DNA of 64,000 nt from positions 442,964 to 506,963 of the forward strand of contig NW_003314351.1 of assembly GCF_000143415.4 (NCBI RefSeq), given 5' to 3'. The position numbers were made by a program, and so were the translations under genes. This DNA is from Selaginella moellendorffii. Lineage: Eukaryota > Streptophyta > Lycopodiopsida > Selaginellales > Selaginellaceae. Of this stretch, positions 1 to 11,869 are shown piece after piece. The first letter of the stretch is position 1, and each line of letters begins with the position of its first letter. The notes under the pieces are model-generated. The model was given only the letters and a program-made list of their open reading frames with translations, made no database searches and was not told the DNA's origin.

Positions 1-1264
1 CTAAGACTTTTTATTGGGATAAGAAAGTTAGATATACCCTTTTGGGGGAAAAATTACTTATGTTGCGATATAGTAAGTCAATGTCGTAAAAGGAAATGCT
101 CATTGTCACGGAGGCCATCATTGGGACACCTAAACACTCTAGAACACCAAAAGGTGGTGTTTAGTGTCGCGAGGGCAATAGATAAGGCCCAAGGGATAAA
201 GTCCCTAGCGAATGATGGATAGGAGTTGCTATCCAAATGTCCAAGGTTGTGGAGATAGGAGGAATCCGTCTACCTGATTTGGACAAAGCCAAAAATGGGA
301 TTTTGGCAAGGCTAGTGATGGGCATATGGAGGCCCATAAGTAGCAACGGTAATCCCGGTGTGTGGGATTATAAGGTGAGCATGCCCAAATTGAGGAACCA
401 CTCACTAAGCTATTGGGTAGGTTCATCCCTATAAATACTTGTTAAGGCATGGTAGAATGTGCAAAGCTAGCCTCTTAGTCTAGAGGAGAATAACCAAAGG
501 AAATATATGAGGCCAAAGGGCAAGTAGTATTGGGATGGAACTGAACCATAGAAATCAAAGGGCATAACCAATGGTGGTTATGCAAGTTGGGAGTGGAGAA
601 TCAAAAGGGTGCTCAAGGATGTTGCTACTAGCGATGCCACCGCGATGCCACCGCGATGCCATGAAAAGTCTAAAATGTAGAATTATCCATGTTAGATTAT
701 ATAGCAATTGGAAAGTTTGCAAAAGGAGAGGCCTTAGCAAGCTAAAGGGACAGATTTCCTTCGAAAGGTTCCCAAAGACAGTTCTAAGTAGCTGGATACC
801 TAGAAAGCAAAGTGTAAATGGTTCATAGAATGCGCGAAATCAGAGTGGCACAGCAGAAGCGTGGTCTTGAAGCTTGCTATGAGGCGAGGCTATCAAGGTT
901 GGGGAAGTAGTTCCCGAGTGTTCAAAGAGAGAGCTTTGAACGAAAGTTAATGATTGAGGACTTTCACGCTTATGCACGAACCATGTTACAGTGGCCGGCT
1001 GACTTGCTAAGTGAGATTGGCAAGTCGGGGGGAACAAATACCCTAGTTGAAGGTGATAACTTCAAAAAGGGTGGGCCATAGGGCCAAGCATGGAGGAGTC
1101 CATGCATGATCACAGATGTGTCAAGTGAGAGGACTTGGCAGTGTGGAGGAACTAGGTTCCTAAGCTGTGATCTGTAGCGCGTTTTAAATAAAAGTTGGTG
1201 CACCGGCGTGGGGAGTCACGCCAGGCATTCTGTGTGATGCCATCCGTAGATGTATATACGAAGG

Positions 1265-1320
1265 TTGGGTTCGAGTCCCGACCCTCTAGTGCTTGGGTTC
1301 AAGTCCCAACTCACTAGGGC
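1265..1320 (+). repeat. 28-bp tandem duplication with B-box-like cores
   Basis: Two adjacent copies of about 28 bp (1265-1292 and 1293-1320) share the pattern TTGGGTTCRAGTCCCRAC. Each contains GGTTCRAGTCC, which fits the consensus of the RNA polymerase III B box and tRNA T-arm. No cloverleaf, acceptor stem or clear A box was found at the right distance, so this is not called a tRNA. It could descend from a tRNA-derived SINE or be chance. Confidence 0.5.
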
Positions 1321-1620
1321 GTGGTGATAGTTTGGAATATGAGGACACTCATATTTCGGTGGTCATAGACTCTCAGTGGGGAAACTGGTTTGGGCACACC
1401 CCCAAGCGAGGGATGCCTCAGAGTCGTGATGCACGGTTAGATTGCTTAGTGTGAAAGCTTGGCATATCTAGCTTGAATACTTTGGTGCAAATGGCACCAA
1501 GGACGTGGTGAATGAGATGGGGACACCCAGTCTTAGTTGTTATGGACCCTTGGCCGGAAGGGCTGGCTTGGGTGCACCGCCAAGTGTGGGGGATGCCCCC
1601 GGGGTCATGGTCAACAAGCT
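1321..1620 (+). repeat. diverged direct repeat pair of about 118 bp
   Basis: The segments 1321-1440 and 1505-1620 both begin GTGGTGA. They share an ordered series of short matches, including GGACAC, TGGNTTGGG, CCAAG and GGATGCC, spaced alike. They look like old copies of one unit offset by about 184 bp. No coding potential is evident in either. Confidence 0.5.
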
Positions 1621-1914
1621 AAAGGTCTGGAAGACCTAGTACCTATTGGCAAACTTGTTAAGGTGTCAAGGTTAGATCACTAGGTGATTGTGAGACACAA
1701 AATCCCTAGGCCCCAAAGTGGAGCCGGAAGGGTGCCACGTGGTAGTGGCCGAAGTGAGAGCCAAATGAGCATAACACATTTGGACCAAAAGCTCCGACTT
1801 GAAAAGTCAAGAGCGGGAGTGGAACTCCCAACGAAGTGCTCGAGGAATGAGCACGAAGCGAGCAATAAGCGAGGCTCCAAAAAGGGACCCAAAAAGGACC
1901 AACACATGACACGT

Positions 1915-2310
1915 GGAAGTGTCCGAGATGGACCCGAGACAGAGTCCGAGATGGAGTCCGAGATGGACCCGAGATGGAGTCCGAGATGGAGTCCGAGATG
2001 GAGTCCGAGATGGACCCAAGAGGGAGTCCGAGATGGAGTCCAAGATGGACCCGAGATGGACCCGAGACGGAGTCCAAGATGGAGTCCGAGATGGACCCGA
2101 GATGGAGTCCGAGATGAACCCGAGACGTAGTCCGAGATGGAGTCCGAGATGGACCCGAGATGGAGTCCGAGATGGAGTCCGAGATGGAACTGAGACCGAG
2201 ACCGAGACCGAGGCCGAGACTGAGACCGAGACCGAGTCTGAGGCCGAGACCGAGACCGAGACCGAGTCCGAGTCCGAGTCCGAAACCAGGACCAAGACCG
2301 AGTTCGAGCC
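1915..2310 (+). repeat. 12-bp minisatellite grading into 6-bp repeat
   Basis: From about 1921 to 2190 the sequence is built from 12-bp units GATGGAGTCCGA and GATGGACCCGAGA-like variants. From about 2190 to 2300 it shifts to 6-bp units of the GAGACC/GAGTCC type. Because 12 and 6 are multiples of three and the units contain no stop on either strand, several frames stay open together. That produces long apparent proteins of Ser/Arg/Gly/Glu repeats (up to 300 codons on the minus strand) which I do not accept as genes. Confidence 0.9.
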
Positions 2311-2372
2311 CGAGGCCGAGTCCGAATACTAATACAGGTAGTTGGGTGAAAGCCCAAAGCGATCGTCCCCCA

Positions 2373-2392
2373 GGGGGGGGGGGGGGGGGGGG
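2373..2392 (+). repeat. 20-base guanine homopolymer
   Basis: An uninterrupted run of about 20 G follows CCCCCA just downstream of the minisatellite. Its length should not be trusted, since homopolymers of this size are prone to sequencing error. On either strand such a tract can form G-quadruplex structures. Confidence 0.9.
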
Positions 2393-3399
2393 TTTGGGGG
2401 TTTGGGGGTTCCAAAAGTATAGTACGGAGAGTGTGGGGGTTGGAGCCCAGTGGAGCCAGTTTAGCCAAGAAGGGCCAGTTTAGCCCAGGAAAGGCCAGTT
2501 TGGCCTGGGAAGGCCATGCCCAGTGTTGGGTGATGAACTGACCACTGGGAAGTCCAAGACTAGAGTGAATACAGACCGACAAGCGGGGTAGCTTGGTGAA
2601 GTGTTCAAGAGCCGGCTCTAGTTCCCCTGGGAGATTGAATGGTCAATGCTCCCAATCCAAGTATGGGTGGCACTACCTACTTGGATACCAGGCGTGGCTC
2701 AACGGAACCTCGTTCTAAGCCCATGGCTAGAGCACCCAAAGGTGGAAGGCGGGGAGAGTACCCATGAGGCCCGCGTAGGGCCACGGTGTTCTGAAATGGT
2801 GTCCCAAAGTCCTAGACTGTGGAAAGGAAGAGGAGTAGCCCTCTAGTGTGGTGACCAAGGACACAGTCACACGGTGAGGAAGTCCTAGAGGATAGTGGGA
2901 CTTAGTGGTCGGGCCGATGGGCCTTGATCCAATGGTGGTGTTGGCGAACACAGCCAAGGACAGAAAGGGACTTGGTGAGGACCGGAACGGAGATATTGGG
3001 GAAGGCTATTCCCCATATCTGTAGGCATCCTAAGGATGTTAAGGAGTGGATTTGGGATGATCACTCATGGACAGATGACCCAGTCTTTGAGAAACAGGAT
3101 TGGAATGTAGGTGGTGTCAGACCACCAATGTGACCAAGGTAAATGGGCATGGCCTTAGTGTAACGGGCCGATATGTTAGTGGTACCTTGGGGTGTTGATC
3201 ATGGGATCGGACACGTGGAGCACTTGGACCAAGTGCAAAGGTTTAGTGGCATGGATGCCATTTTTGGGGTTAGCATGCCCCAAGTCCTAATTGGGACTTA
3301 TGGAGGTCGTGAATGAGACTCCTCCAAGTGATCGGAGGTGTGGTTAAGTGATTAAAGTAAAATGGAAAAATTAGTCGCTTACATAGGATTACATGTTGC

Positions 3400-5600
3400 A
3401 ATATTGGCCCTAGATGACAAATCAAATTTAAAAAAATTGGTATACTCCTTCATGAGCTAGTCAATTGCTACAACACAAAGACCGTTAAAGGGATCTAAAG
3501 AGGGAATAAAGGAACAAAATAGAAACATAATAGCAAATAATAGGGAGAGAAAAGTGATAGAAGCAAAGGTAGAAGCAAAAGGATAAAGAAATACAGAAGT
3601 AAGAATGGAAGAAATATAAAGAAGTATGAGACAAGGGGGAAAAGCCTCAAAGTCACATTTGGCATAATTACATTGTAACCAATCCATATTAAGAATGAGG
3701 TTAAAAGCTTGACTTAGCATCATTTGCAATGACTAAAGTTCAAGCTCAAGATTGCTTATATGCACAATTAGGTTTGTTTCATCCCGTGCATATATATATA
3801 TATATATATACACAGCCATTGCCAGAAAGAATGAAAATTGGCTTTGTTCCACGATACAAATGTAGACAAAAACATGTGGCAACAGGCCAAACAATAGAAG
3901 ATAAACTTAAGCCTATATCAACTAATACGAAGAAAATAATAGAATACCTTTTGTTATAAAAATAAATTTGGAAAGAAAACACTAAATGAACCAGTGCTGA
4001 ATAAACCCCTCAATGATACTCTCAAAAGAAGGGAGGGGTCACCAACTTATTTGTGTAAAGACCCTCAACTACTCACGCAACTCCTTATTTCTTGGAAGCA
4101 TTTTGGTGCCTAGATCTTACACTATAACAGTACCAAAAAAACGTTATTAACACTAAAGTCTCCACTTAAGAAATAGAGAATGCCAATCCGAAAAATGCTA
4201 ATAACACTAATATGTGTGACCAACTTTATTACATGCCTAGTAGTGGACATCACTTGTCATTAAACTCAAATAGCAATAGCAACAACCTTCATTGGAATAG
4301 GACCACTTCCCATAAGAAGTGGAGCTAAAAGATGTACAACGAAAAATGGAAGATGTTAATGTTGTGCTATGCAAAAAGCATCATCAAGGGTGGTTAAAGT
4401 AAGTGCATATATAAATCTCATAAGATATTGATGAAGTGTTGTCCACAATATTCCCAACTTAATCCACTCCTATATATTTGGCTCTGCATGATGTAAGAGG
4501 CTTTGAAAATGAATGACAAATTACATCATTATCTCATATGGCTCTTACAATTGTTGGAAGGCATTATTAAAATTATTAATATGTCCAAATGCACATATGA
4601 AGGGGCCTAGGAAAATGCTCTAATCCACATAAGTGGTTGAACTCAAACCATTATATTACTACAACACCATCCTTTAAAAACACATAGAAACTTATGCAAA
4701 CACTAAGCATCATCCCAAGAATAATATGTGACAATCATTGTAAAGTGATTGAATCAATGGTAGGATTTCTTTTCCCAAGAATCAAGGAAAAAGGAAAAAA
4801 AAAGAAAAAAAAGAAAGAAAATTATAAGGAAAGTGAGATCTAGTTGATGCAAAGTTAGATTTATAAACTAAAATCCCAAATCAAAAACCTCGTCAGGGAC
4901 AATTAAAATTGCCCCTCATCTTCACCAATATAAGTGTATAAAATATATAAATGAAATATAGAAATGTGCATTAATTGTACACTTGGACCTTACAATAGCA
5001 AATTATTTTAATATTTAACATGTTAGCTGGTAGTGGATAATACCTAGAATATGCTCAGATATTTTAGTATATTTTAATTATTTAATGGTTAATATTTATT
5101 TAGATTGATCCTATGATTATAAATTATAATTTGAGCCTGTTATGTCTTCTAAATTATAACATTTTATTAAATACCTGGATAATTTCATTTCTAGTGAGGC
5201 AATTGTAGCTGAACCAAACTGATGCACACGTGAATATTAGGTGATGAGCATGCTTTCACTACCACCTCTCTATATAAAAAAGTGTCAAAATGTATGATAT
5301 TGCCACTCTTATTATCTTATCCAACAAATAAAGTGTATTCATAAGTATACCAATTGTTATATTAGGGCAAATGCTGTTCTAGGCAATTACAGTGGCAAGG
5401 CTCGATCAAACTATGTCACAACTTAGGATTTGCACATCTTTGTATTGTCTTGGATTTTCTTCATATGAGGCTAGTACAGAACCACAAGAATATGAACAAC
5501 TTTATACCTTTAAAATTTCCATTATTCTGCTAACATCTTTATAAAAAGTATAGTCATATCAAATCAGCTTCCATCAAGAAAATAAAACATTTACACATTT
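3400..5600. other. AT-rich gene-free stretch
   Basis: Base composition is visibly more AT-rich than the genic part of the window. No open frame shows recognisable similarity or plausible splice structure. A (TA)n microsatellite lies at 3790-3810 and an A/G-rich tract near 4785-4830. I see nothing else that can be supported. Confidence 0.6.
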
Positions 5601-5610
5601 TGCCTTTGAT

Positions 5611-5738
5611 AGAAGCTGTGGTGGTGGGGGCAATATGGTAGCCACAGAGTATTACTCCATTTTTGCTCGATGAAGCTAGAAGTTCTGGTGGTGGTAGCAA
5701 TATAGGAGCCACAGAGCATTGCTCCCATTGCTGGATGA
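5611..5738 (+). repeat. imperfect tandem duplication, about 63-bp unit
   Basis: Two adjacent units share TGGTGGTGG, GCAATAT, AGCCACAGAG and ATGAGCTA-like blocks in the same order. A 148-codon minus-strand frame (6037 to 5591) spans the duplication. That frame has no recognised similarity and overlaps the upstream region of the ABCB gene, so it is not annotated as a gene. Confidence 0.6.
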
Positions 5739-6084
5739 GCTAAAAGATATTCCTGCTCAAGATTATAAAAATTTATTTTGTGTGCTAATGTTAAATAGCC
5801 CATGTCTTTCTTTAACTTGTAATGCTTTGGGCTAAGCAGGTACAATATACTACAATTAGATATTTCCAAGGAACCGACTTGGAAATGAGCACGAAATGCA
5901 TAATTTAACGCACAGGCGCTGTCGTTTTTGGGTCCCGAACCTTGACCGGAAGCAGCTTGGTAGTAGCTGCCTAGGTATTTTTCTTGGCGCTTAAGCTTTC
6001 TTCTTCCAATAAAGGTCGCTCCCACTCCCAGGTACATAGAGTTCCACTTTGTCCTTCTTTGTTTTTTCGAGCTCGAGCTCGAGA

Positions 6085-9000
6085 ATGGTAGAAAAGGATG
6101 TCCCTGGATCGAACGCAGCAGTGCAAGATGATCAGTCCGCGACTCAAGTTGTCCCCATTTTCAAGCTCTTCAGCTTCGCGGATTGGATGGATGTTCTCCT
6201 CATGGTGCTGGGAACTGCCGGCGCTGTGGCAAACGGAATGACGATGCCGCTCATGGCGATTGTCTTCGGCGAGCTGACGGATTCGTTTGGGCAGAACGTG
6301 AGCGATGTGGATCGCCTCTCCAGGGAAGTCTCCAAGGTAAAGTCATTCATTCTCGATCGAGAAGAAGAAAAAAAAGAAAAAAAAATTAAAAAAGAAAGAA
6401 GGAGAAGCGGAATATATTTCCATAGCTTTACTCTGTTTCTAAGTTTCTCGACGGACTGAATCAGGTGTCGTTAAGGTTTGTGTATCTCGGGATCGTGGCT
6501 TCTATTGGATCTTTGTTTCGTAAGTATTATTTCCACGTTTTTGTACGCAGTGTGATCGTGCGGCGGTTTTACAGAACTTGCGTGCTGGATGTGCACCGGA
6601 GAGAGACAAGCCGCGAGGATTCGAAACTTGTATCTCAAAGCCATTCTGCGACAAGACATCTCCTTTTTTGACAAAGAAACCAAGACGGGAGAAGTGATCG
6701 GTCGAATGTCCGGAGATACAATCCTCATACAAGATGCAATGGGTGAAAAGGTACAGAAAAACTCGAGAAACGAAATGTGTGAGCGTTCTTCTTTCTCGCA
6801 GGTGTCGAAGCTCATCCAATTCACCACCGCTTTCTTTGCTGGTTTTGTAATTGCCTTCATCAAAGGCTGGAAGCTCACGCTAGTGATGATGTCCGTGATG
6901 CCTCTGCTCGTTTTTGCTGGAGGGATGATGGCCAATCTCATGTCCAAAATGGCGAGTCGAGGCCAGAAAGCTTACGCCGAGGCGGCAGTTGTGGTGGAAC
7001 AAGTCACTGGAGGCATCAGAACTGTAAGTGTTTTTTCTTTGCACCAGAAGGTCCAAGATGAAACTTCCAGGCCAGCAGGAATTTCACGACTTTTTTTACA
7101 GGTGGCTTCGTTTACTGGCGAGCGTAAGTCCATGGCTGACTACGAGACAGCACTTACGAAAGCGTACAAAGCTGGAGTTTTTGAAGGAGTCGCATCGGGA
7201 GCTGGCCTTGGTTTCACGCTGTTCACCATGTTTTCCAGCTATGGTCTAGCGCTGTGGTATGGATCAAAGCTGGTTTTAAACGGTGGATACTCGGGTGGAG
7301 ATGTCATCAGTGTCTTGTTTGCTGTGCTCACCGGAGGCATGTAAGTGTTTTAGAACGTTTCAGAAGCAGCAAACCTTTCTCTTTTGTCAGGTCTTTGGGA
7401 CAAACTTCACCCAGTATTACTGCGATAGCATCCGGAAGAGCTGCAGCTTACAAGATGTTCGAAGTCATTCGTCGAGTCCCTCTGATTGATGCCTTTGACA
7501 TGAGCGGACAAACACTAGAGAGTGTGAAGGGCGATATCGAGCTTCGGGACGTCACCTTTTCGTATCCCACACGTCCAGATGTCCCGGTGTTTACGAGCTT
7601 CAATCTGGAAATCCCGTCTGGGACAACAGTTGCTTTGGTCGGGGAGAGTGGCAGCGGCAAGTCGACGGTGATAAGCTTGATCGAGAGGTTTTATGATCCT
7701 CAGGCTGGCGAGGTTTTGATCGATGGTGTCGACATCCGGAAGCTCCAGCCGAAGTGGCTACGCCAACAGATCGGACTTGTCAGCCAGGAACCGGTTTTGT
7801 TTGCAACCTCCATCAGAGAGAACATTGCTTATGGCAGAGAGGGAGCGACTGAGGAGGAGATTATGGAAGCTGCTCGCCTTGCGAACGCTGCGAAGTTTAT
7901 CAGCAAGATGCCAAAGGTAAATGCTTTCAAAGTTTTCATGGAAAGTTCCATAGTTATCTTTTGTTTGCTTCCAACCTGTAAGGGATTCGACACACAAGTT
8001 GGAGAGCACGGGACTCAGCTTTCTGGCGGACAGAAGCAAAGGGTGGCCATCGCTAGAGCTATACTAAAAAATCCTCGCATTCTTCTGCTGGACGAGGCAA
8101 CCAGCGCTTTGGATGCCGAGTCGGAGCGAGTGGTGCAGGAAGCGTTGGACCGGATCATGGTGAACAGGACAACAGTGATCGTCGCTCACAGGCTTTCCAC
8201 GATCAAAAACGCAGACTGCATCGCTGTTGTTCAAAGAGGAAGCATTGTGGAGAAAGGTAAATCTACACCTTTTGAAACTCTAGATCATCCAAGTCACGCT
8301 CGTATCTTTGCAGGGACACACTCGGAACTTATTCAGAGGCCAGATGGAGCTTACGAACAACTAGTTCGTCTCCAAGAAATGCACGACGTGAAGTCAAACC
8401 AGAGCTTGAGCGCTGCTCAAGCAATCGATCCAGACGAGGTGGTAGTAATCGATCAAGAGCTGGATGAACGAAGGCTGAGCAGGAGTAGCAGCCGTGGATC
8501 GTTTGGAAGCAAACGCAACGTAACTCGAAGTTCGTTCTCCTTGACTAGAACGGCGAGTGTCGATCCAGAGCAGGCCGACAAGAGCGACGGAAAAACAGGA
8601 GTAACCCGGAACAACTTTCTTCGCCTCGCAGCTATGAACAAGCCAGAAACACCGGTTTTCATCGTTGGAGCTCTTGCTTCCACTGCAAACGGTGTGGTGT
8701 TTCCGGTCTTCGGCCTGCTTCTGTCCAACATTTTCGGAGTTTTGTACAGCACGAACCGGCACAAGCTGAGACACGACGCCAACTTCTGGGCGAGCATGTT
8801 CCTGGTACAAGCTTCCGCGTGCTTGATCATCTCTCCCATACAACTCAGCGCCTTCGGATTCATCGGCCAGAGACTCATTCGACGAGTCCGGAAGAGATCG
8901 TTCGAGTCCGTTGTTCGTCAGGAGATTGCCTGGTTTGACGATCCGTCCAATTCAAGGTAGCTTTGACTAGCTCTATTTCGAAAGTTTTTCTAAGGTTTTT

Positions 9001-10613
9001 CTTTCCTTTTTTCTAGTGGAGCAATCAGTTCCCGGCTCTCAGTAGATGCTGCTCATGTCAAGAGCATGGTTGGCGATTCCTTGTCGCTGCTGCTGCAAAA
9101 TCTGGCGTCACTCATTGCAGGGCTCGTCATCGCGTTCACTGCAAACTGGATATTGTCACTTGTTGTCTTGGCACTTATTCCACTACTCGGAGCTCAAGGC
9201 GTAGTCCAGACCAAGATGATGATCGGTTTCAGCAAAGATGCGAAGGTAAGTTTTCCACCTTCGTTTTATGTTTTGCTCGATCAATGTTTTGCTTACATCC
9301 TCCTTGTATGCACGCACAGGTCATGTATGAAGAGGCGACAAAAATCGCAAACGATGCAGTGAGCAGCATTCGTACTGTGAGCTCTTACTGCCTCGAAGCT
9401 AAAATGCTGGAGCTTTACAAAACAAAGTGCTCCATCCCAACCAGGAACGGGATTCGCAACGGAGTTGTGAGTGGAATCGGTCTCGGCATTTCGAGCTTCG
9501 TTATGTTCGCAGCCTATGCCTTCAGCTTTTGGTTTGGAGCTCGTCTTGTCAGGGAGGGCAAAACAAGCTTCCAAAACGTGTTTAAGGTAAGCACCTTGTT
9601 CATGGTTGATCTTATTTCGTGATCCTCCAGGTGTTCTTTGCGATCACGATGAGCGCATTCGGCATAGCTCAGGGAGTGTCGCTCGCCCCCGACTTTGCAA
9701 AGGTGAAATCGGGAGTGAACTCGATCTTCGCGACTCTGGACAGGAAATCAAAGATCGATCCTTCCAACGAGGAAGGCAAGACGCTGGAATCGACTCGCGG
9801 AGACATCGAGTTCCGGAACGTGAGATTCCGCTATCCAGCGCGGCACGAGGCGGAGATCTTCCGAAACTTGAGCTTTTCCATCCCCGCGGGCAAGGTACGT
9901 CTCCCTTTTAAATTTTCGGTTTTGAAATTTCCCGGGCTGTTTTCTGTGTTGCGCAGACCATGGCGCTGGTCGGCGAGAGTGGAAGCGGCAAATCCACAGT
10001 CATCTCGCTACTGGAGAGGTTCTACGACCCAGATTCGGGCAGCATTCTCATCGATGGCGTCGACATTCGATCGCTCAAGCTACGCTGGCTCCGACAAAAC
10101 ATCGCCCTGGTCAGCCAAGAGCCCACACTGTTTAGCGGCAGCATCCGGTCCAACATCGCGTATGGGAGAGAGAGCGGCGCGCCCGTGAGCGAGGAAGAGA
10201 TCACCGCGGCCGCCAAGGCCGCCAACGCGCACAGCTTCATCTCCGCGATGCCGGGAGGATACGAGACCGAGGTCGGGGAGAGGGGAATCCAGCTCTCGGG
10301 CGGGCAGAAGCAGCGGATCGCGATCGCGAGGGCGGTGCTCAAGGAGCCCAAGATCTTGCTCCTGGACGAGGCAACGAGCGCGCTGGATGCAGAGTCGGAG
10401 AGGCTGGTCCAGGAAGCGCTGGATCGGATCATGGTGGGCAAGACGAGCGTGGTTGTGGCGCATCGATTGTCCACGATTGTGGGCGTGGACATGATTGCGG
10501 TGGTGAAGAATGGAGGGATTGTGGAACAGGGCAGCCACGAGGAGCTCATCACAAAGCCCAATGGCGCCTACGCTACGCTGGTCAAGCTCCATCGCCACAA
10601 GCCAGCAAGCTAG
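6085..10613 (+). CDS. ABCB-type full-size ABC transporter (MDR/PGP family)
   Basis: Encodes a full transporter with the order TMD1-NBD1-linker-TMD2-NBD2. Plant ABCBs are plasma-membrane exporters of auxin and other compounds; the substrate here cannot be told from sequence. NBD1 (about 7540-8320) has Walker [10 protein letters not shown], signature LSGGQKQR, Walker [13 protein letters not shown] and an H-loop in [11 protein letters not shown]2 (from about 9960) repeats all four, so both ATP sites look intact. The linker (about 8390-8600) is Ser/Arg-rich, as is usual for regulated linkers. About eleven short introns interrupt it (for example 6337-6464 and 9895-9957), with GT-AG borders that restore family-conserved sequence such as [18 protein letters not shown] 6085 is preferred; 6049 is in frame and possible. 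Its paralogue lies on the other strand at 54776-59128. Confidence 0.93.
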
Positions 10614-10666
10614 GACCCTAGCCGTATACATTTTTCCAACGGTTGCGATACTTTAGAATAGATATT

Positions 10667-11869
10667 TTAGATTTTGGAAAGGAGCTGAGAGTTCTTGTAG
10701 ATCGAACCAAATCGGCGTGTCGCCTCCACGATTCCCAGCAGGATCTTCACATTCTTGGCGGGGAAGCGCTCGAGCAGCGCCTCCCGGGCTCGATTCGCGA
10801 GCTCGTCTCGCAGCTGCGCGCTCCTCTCGGCTCCCACCAGCGTCAAGTATGTTGTCTTGCGATTCTTGACGTCACTACTCGCGTCCTTGCCCATCTCCTC
10901 CGCCGTCATGGTCGCGTCGCTTAGATCGTCGTTCACTTGCCACATGAGGCCGAAATATCGCCCAAATCTCCTCAGGCCCTCAATCTCCTCCTCGCCGGCG
11001 CCGCCGACTATAGCCCCCGCTACCAGCGGCAGCTCGAAGAAGGAGCTCGTCTTGTTGGTGTTCTTGGCGTTGAGTTCCTCGAGTGTTTCCAAGCTCTCTC
11101 CCTTCTTGACGTCGTCGTACTGTCCATACACAAGCCTCTGCATTGAGAGAGAGAATTCCTTGACCAGCCTCAGCCTCTTGTCCGTCGAGACGAGCGTGGA
11201 GTCCACGACCGTCCCGAAAGCCAGTGCCGCAAGTGCTTGTGCCGCGAGGATAGCAGTGGTGTCGTCGAACTCTACGTGTGCCGCAGCCCTTCCTTTCCTC
11301 GTCCTTGCATTGTCCATGCATGGGAGGTCGTCAGTCGTGAGTATGATCGCCATCCACATCTCGATGGTGCAAGCCATTGGAAGTGCTGCGTGGCGGTCTC
11401 CTCCGACCAGCTCGCAAGCAGCGATACACAGCGATGCCAAGTGCCTACCTTCTTCGTCCGCTGTGCAGTAGCGTATTGCTTTGTGGAGTTGTGCCGGGCA
11501 TGATTTGACGAGGTTCGACATGATTCTGTCCAGCTCCTCCTCGATCATCTCGCCTCTGGAGCTAAGGTACTTGTAGAGCTGCATGATTTGCTCCTTGTTT
11601 GCTGTATTGCTGCTGCTGCTGCTGCTCAATGGTGCCTCTGTTGTTGCAGAGCGGCACTGGAAGTGGATGAATTTTTCTGCTCTGCTCGCCGGTGAGCACG
11701 AACTTTGGATGTGTTTCGTGCTTCTGATTGAGGAGAAGCTCGCTCTAGAACCACCAATCGCATTGGAACTTGAACAACACCTTTTGAGGTACGGGGAACT
11801 TTTACCGTTGCTGCGGATTGCTGACGGTGATGTTGCAGAGCAATAGCGAGCGTGAAAACGTTCTGTCAT
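10667..11869 (-). CDS. polyprenyl synthetase, GGPP synthase-like, probably plastid-targeted
   Basis: A single-exon frame of 400 residues matches the trans-isoprenyl diphosphate synthase family, whose members condense IPP with allylic diphosphates to make GPP, FPP or GGPP. The first Asp-rich motif DDLPCMD (near 11311-11332) and the second, DDLSD (near 10915-10935), are both present, as is LCIAACELVGG. The flanks of the first motif are unusual: plant GGPPS normally reads IHDDLPCMDNDDLRRGKPT, whereas this protein has TTDDLPCMDNARTRKGRAA, losing the His and the second DD. The N-terminus is rich in Ser, Arg and Ala, consistent with a plastid transit peptide. Its stop lies 53 bp from that of the convergent ABCB gene. 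Product chain length is unknown, and it could be a regulatory subunit. Confidence 0.85.
   Translation of the reverse strand: MTERFHARYCSATSPSAIRSNGKSSPYLKRCCSSSNAIGGSRASFSSIRSTKHIQSSCSPASRAEKFIHFQCRSATTEAPLSSSSSSNTANKEQIMQLYKYLSSRGEMIEEELDRIMSNLVKSCPAQLHKAIRYCTADEEGRHLASLCIAACELVGGDRHAALPMACTIEMWMAIILTTDDLPCMDNARTRKGRAAAHVEFDDTTAILAAQALAALAFGTVVDSTLVSTDKRLRLVKEFSLSMQRLVYGQYDDVKKGESLETLEELNAKNTNKTSSFFELPLVAGAIVGGAGEEEIEGLRRFGRYFGLMWQVNDDLSDATMTAEEMGKDASSDVKNRKTTYLTLVGAERSAQLRDELANRAREALLERFPAKNVKILLGIVEATRRFGSIYKNSQLLSKI

Larger units (their letters stand above)
1..3400. other. gene-free repeat-derived region
   Basis: I see no gene here. Open frames are short, or are artefacts of the 12-bp minisatellite inside the block. 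Phrases recur imperfectly (for example at 1321-1440 and 1505-1620), which is typical of decayed transposon or LTR-type DNA. A string starting TGTAACGGGCC near 3160 resembles the start of some plant Ty3-type LTRs, but no matching second LTR, primer-binding site, gag or reverse transcriptase frame could be found by eye. Calling it transposon-derived is inference. Confidence 0.45.

Noticed and set aside
1680-2582. 300-codon minus-strand open frame with Ser/Arg/Leu repeats and overlapping plus-strand frames
   Set aside because: They are produced by the 12-bp and 6-bp tandem repeats, which keep several frames open at once. No start context, splice signal or family similarity.
5591-6037. 148-codon minus-strand frame upstream of the ABCB gene
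   Set aside because: It has an ATG but no recognisable similarity, spans a tandem duplication and overlaps the ABCB upstream region.
10022-10631. Long minus-strand frames opposite the ABCB second ATPase domain (179 and 183 codons)
   Set aside because: They mirror the conserved nucleotide-binding domain coding strand; such GC-rich exons often leave open antisense frames.
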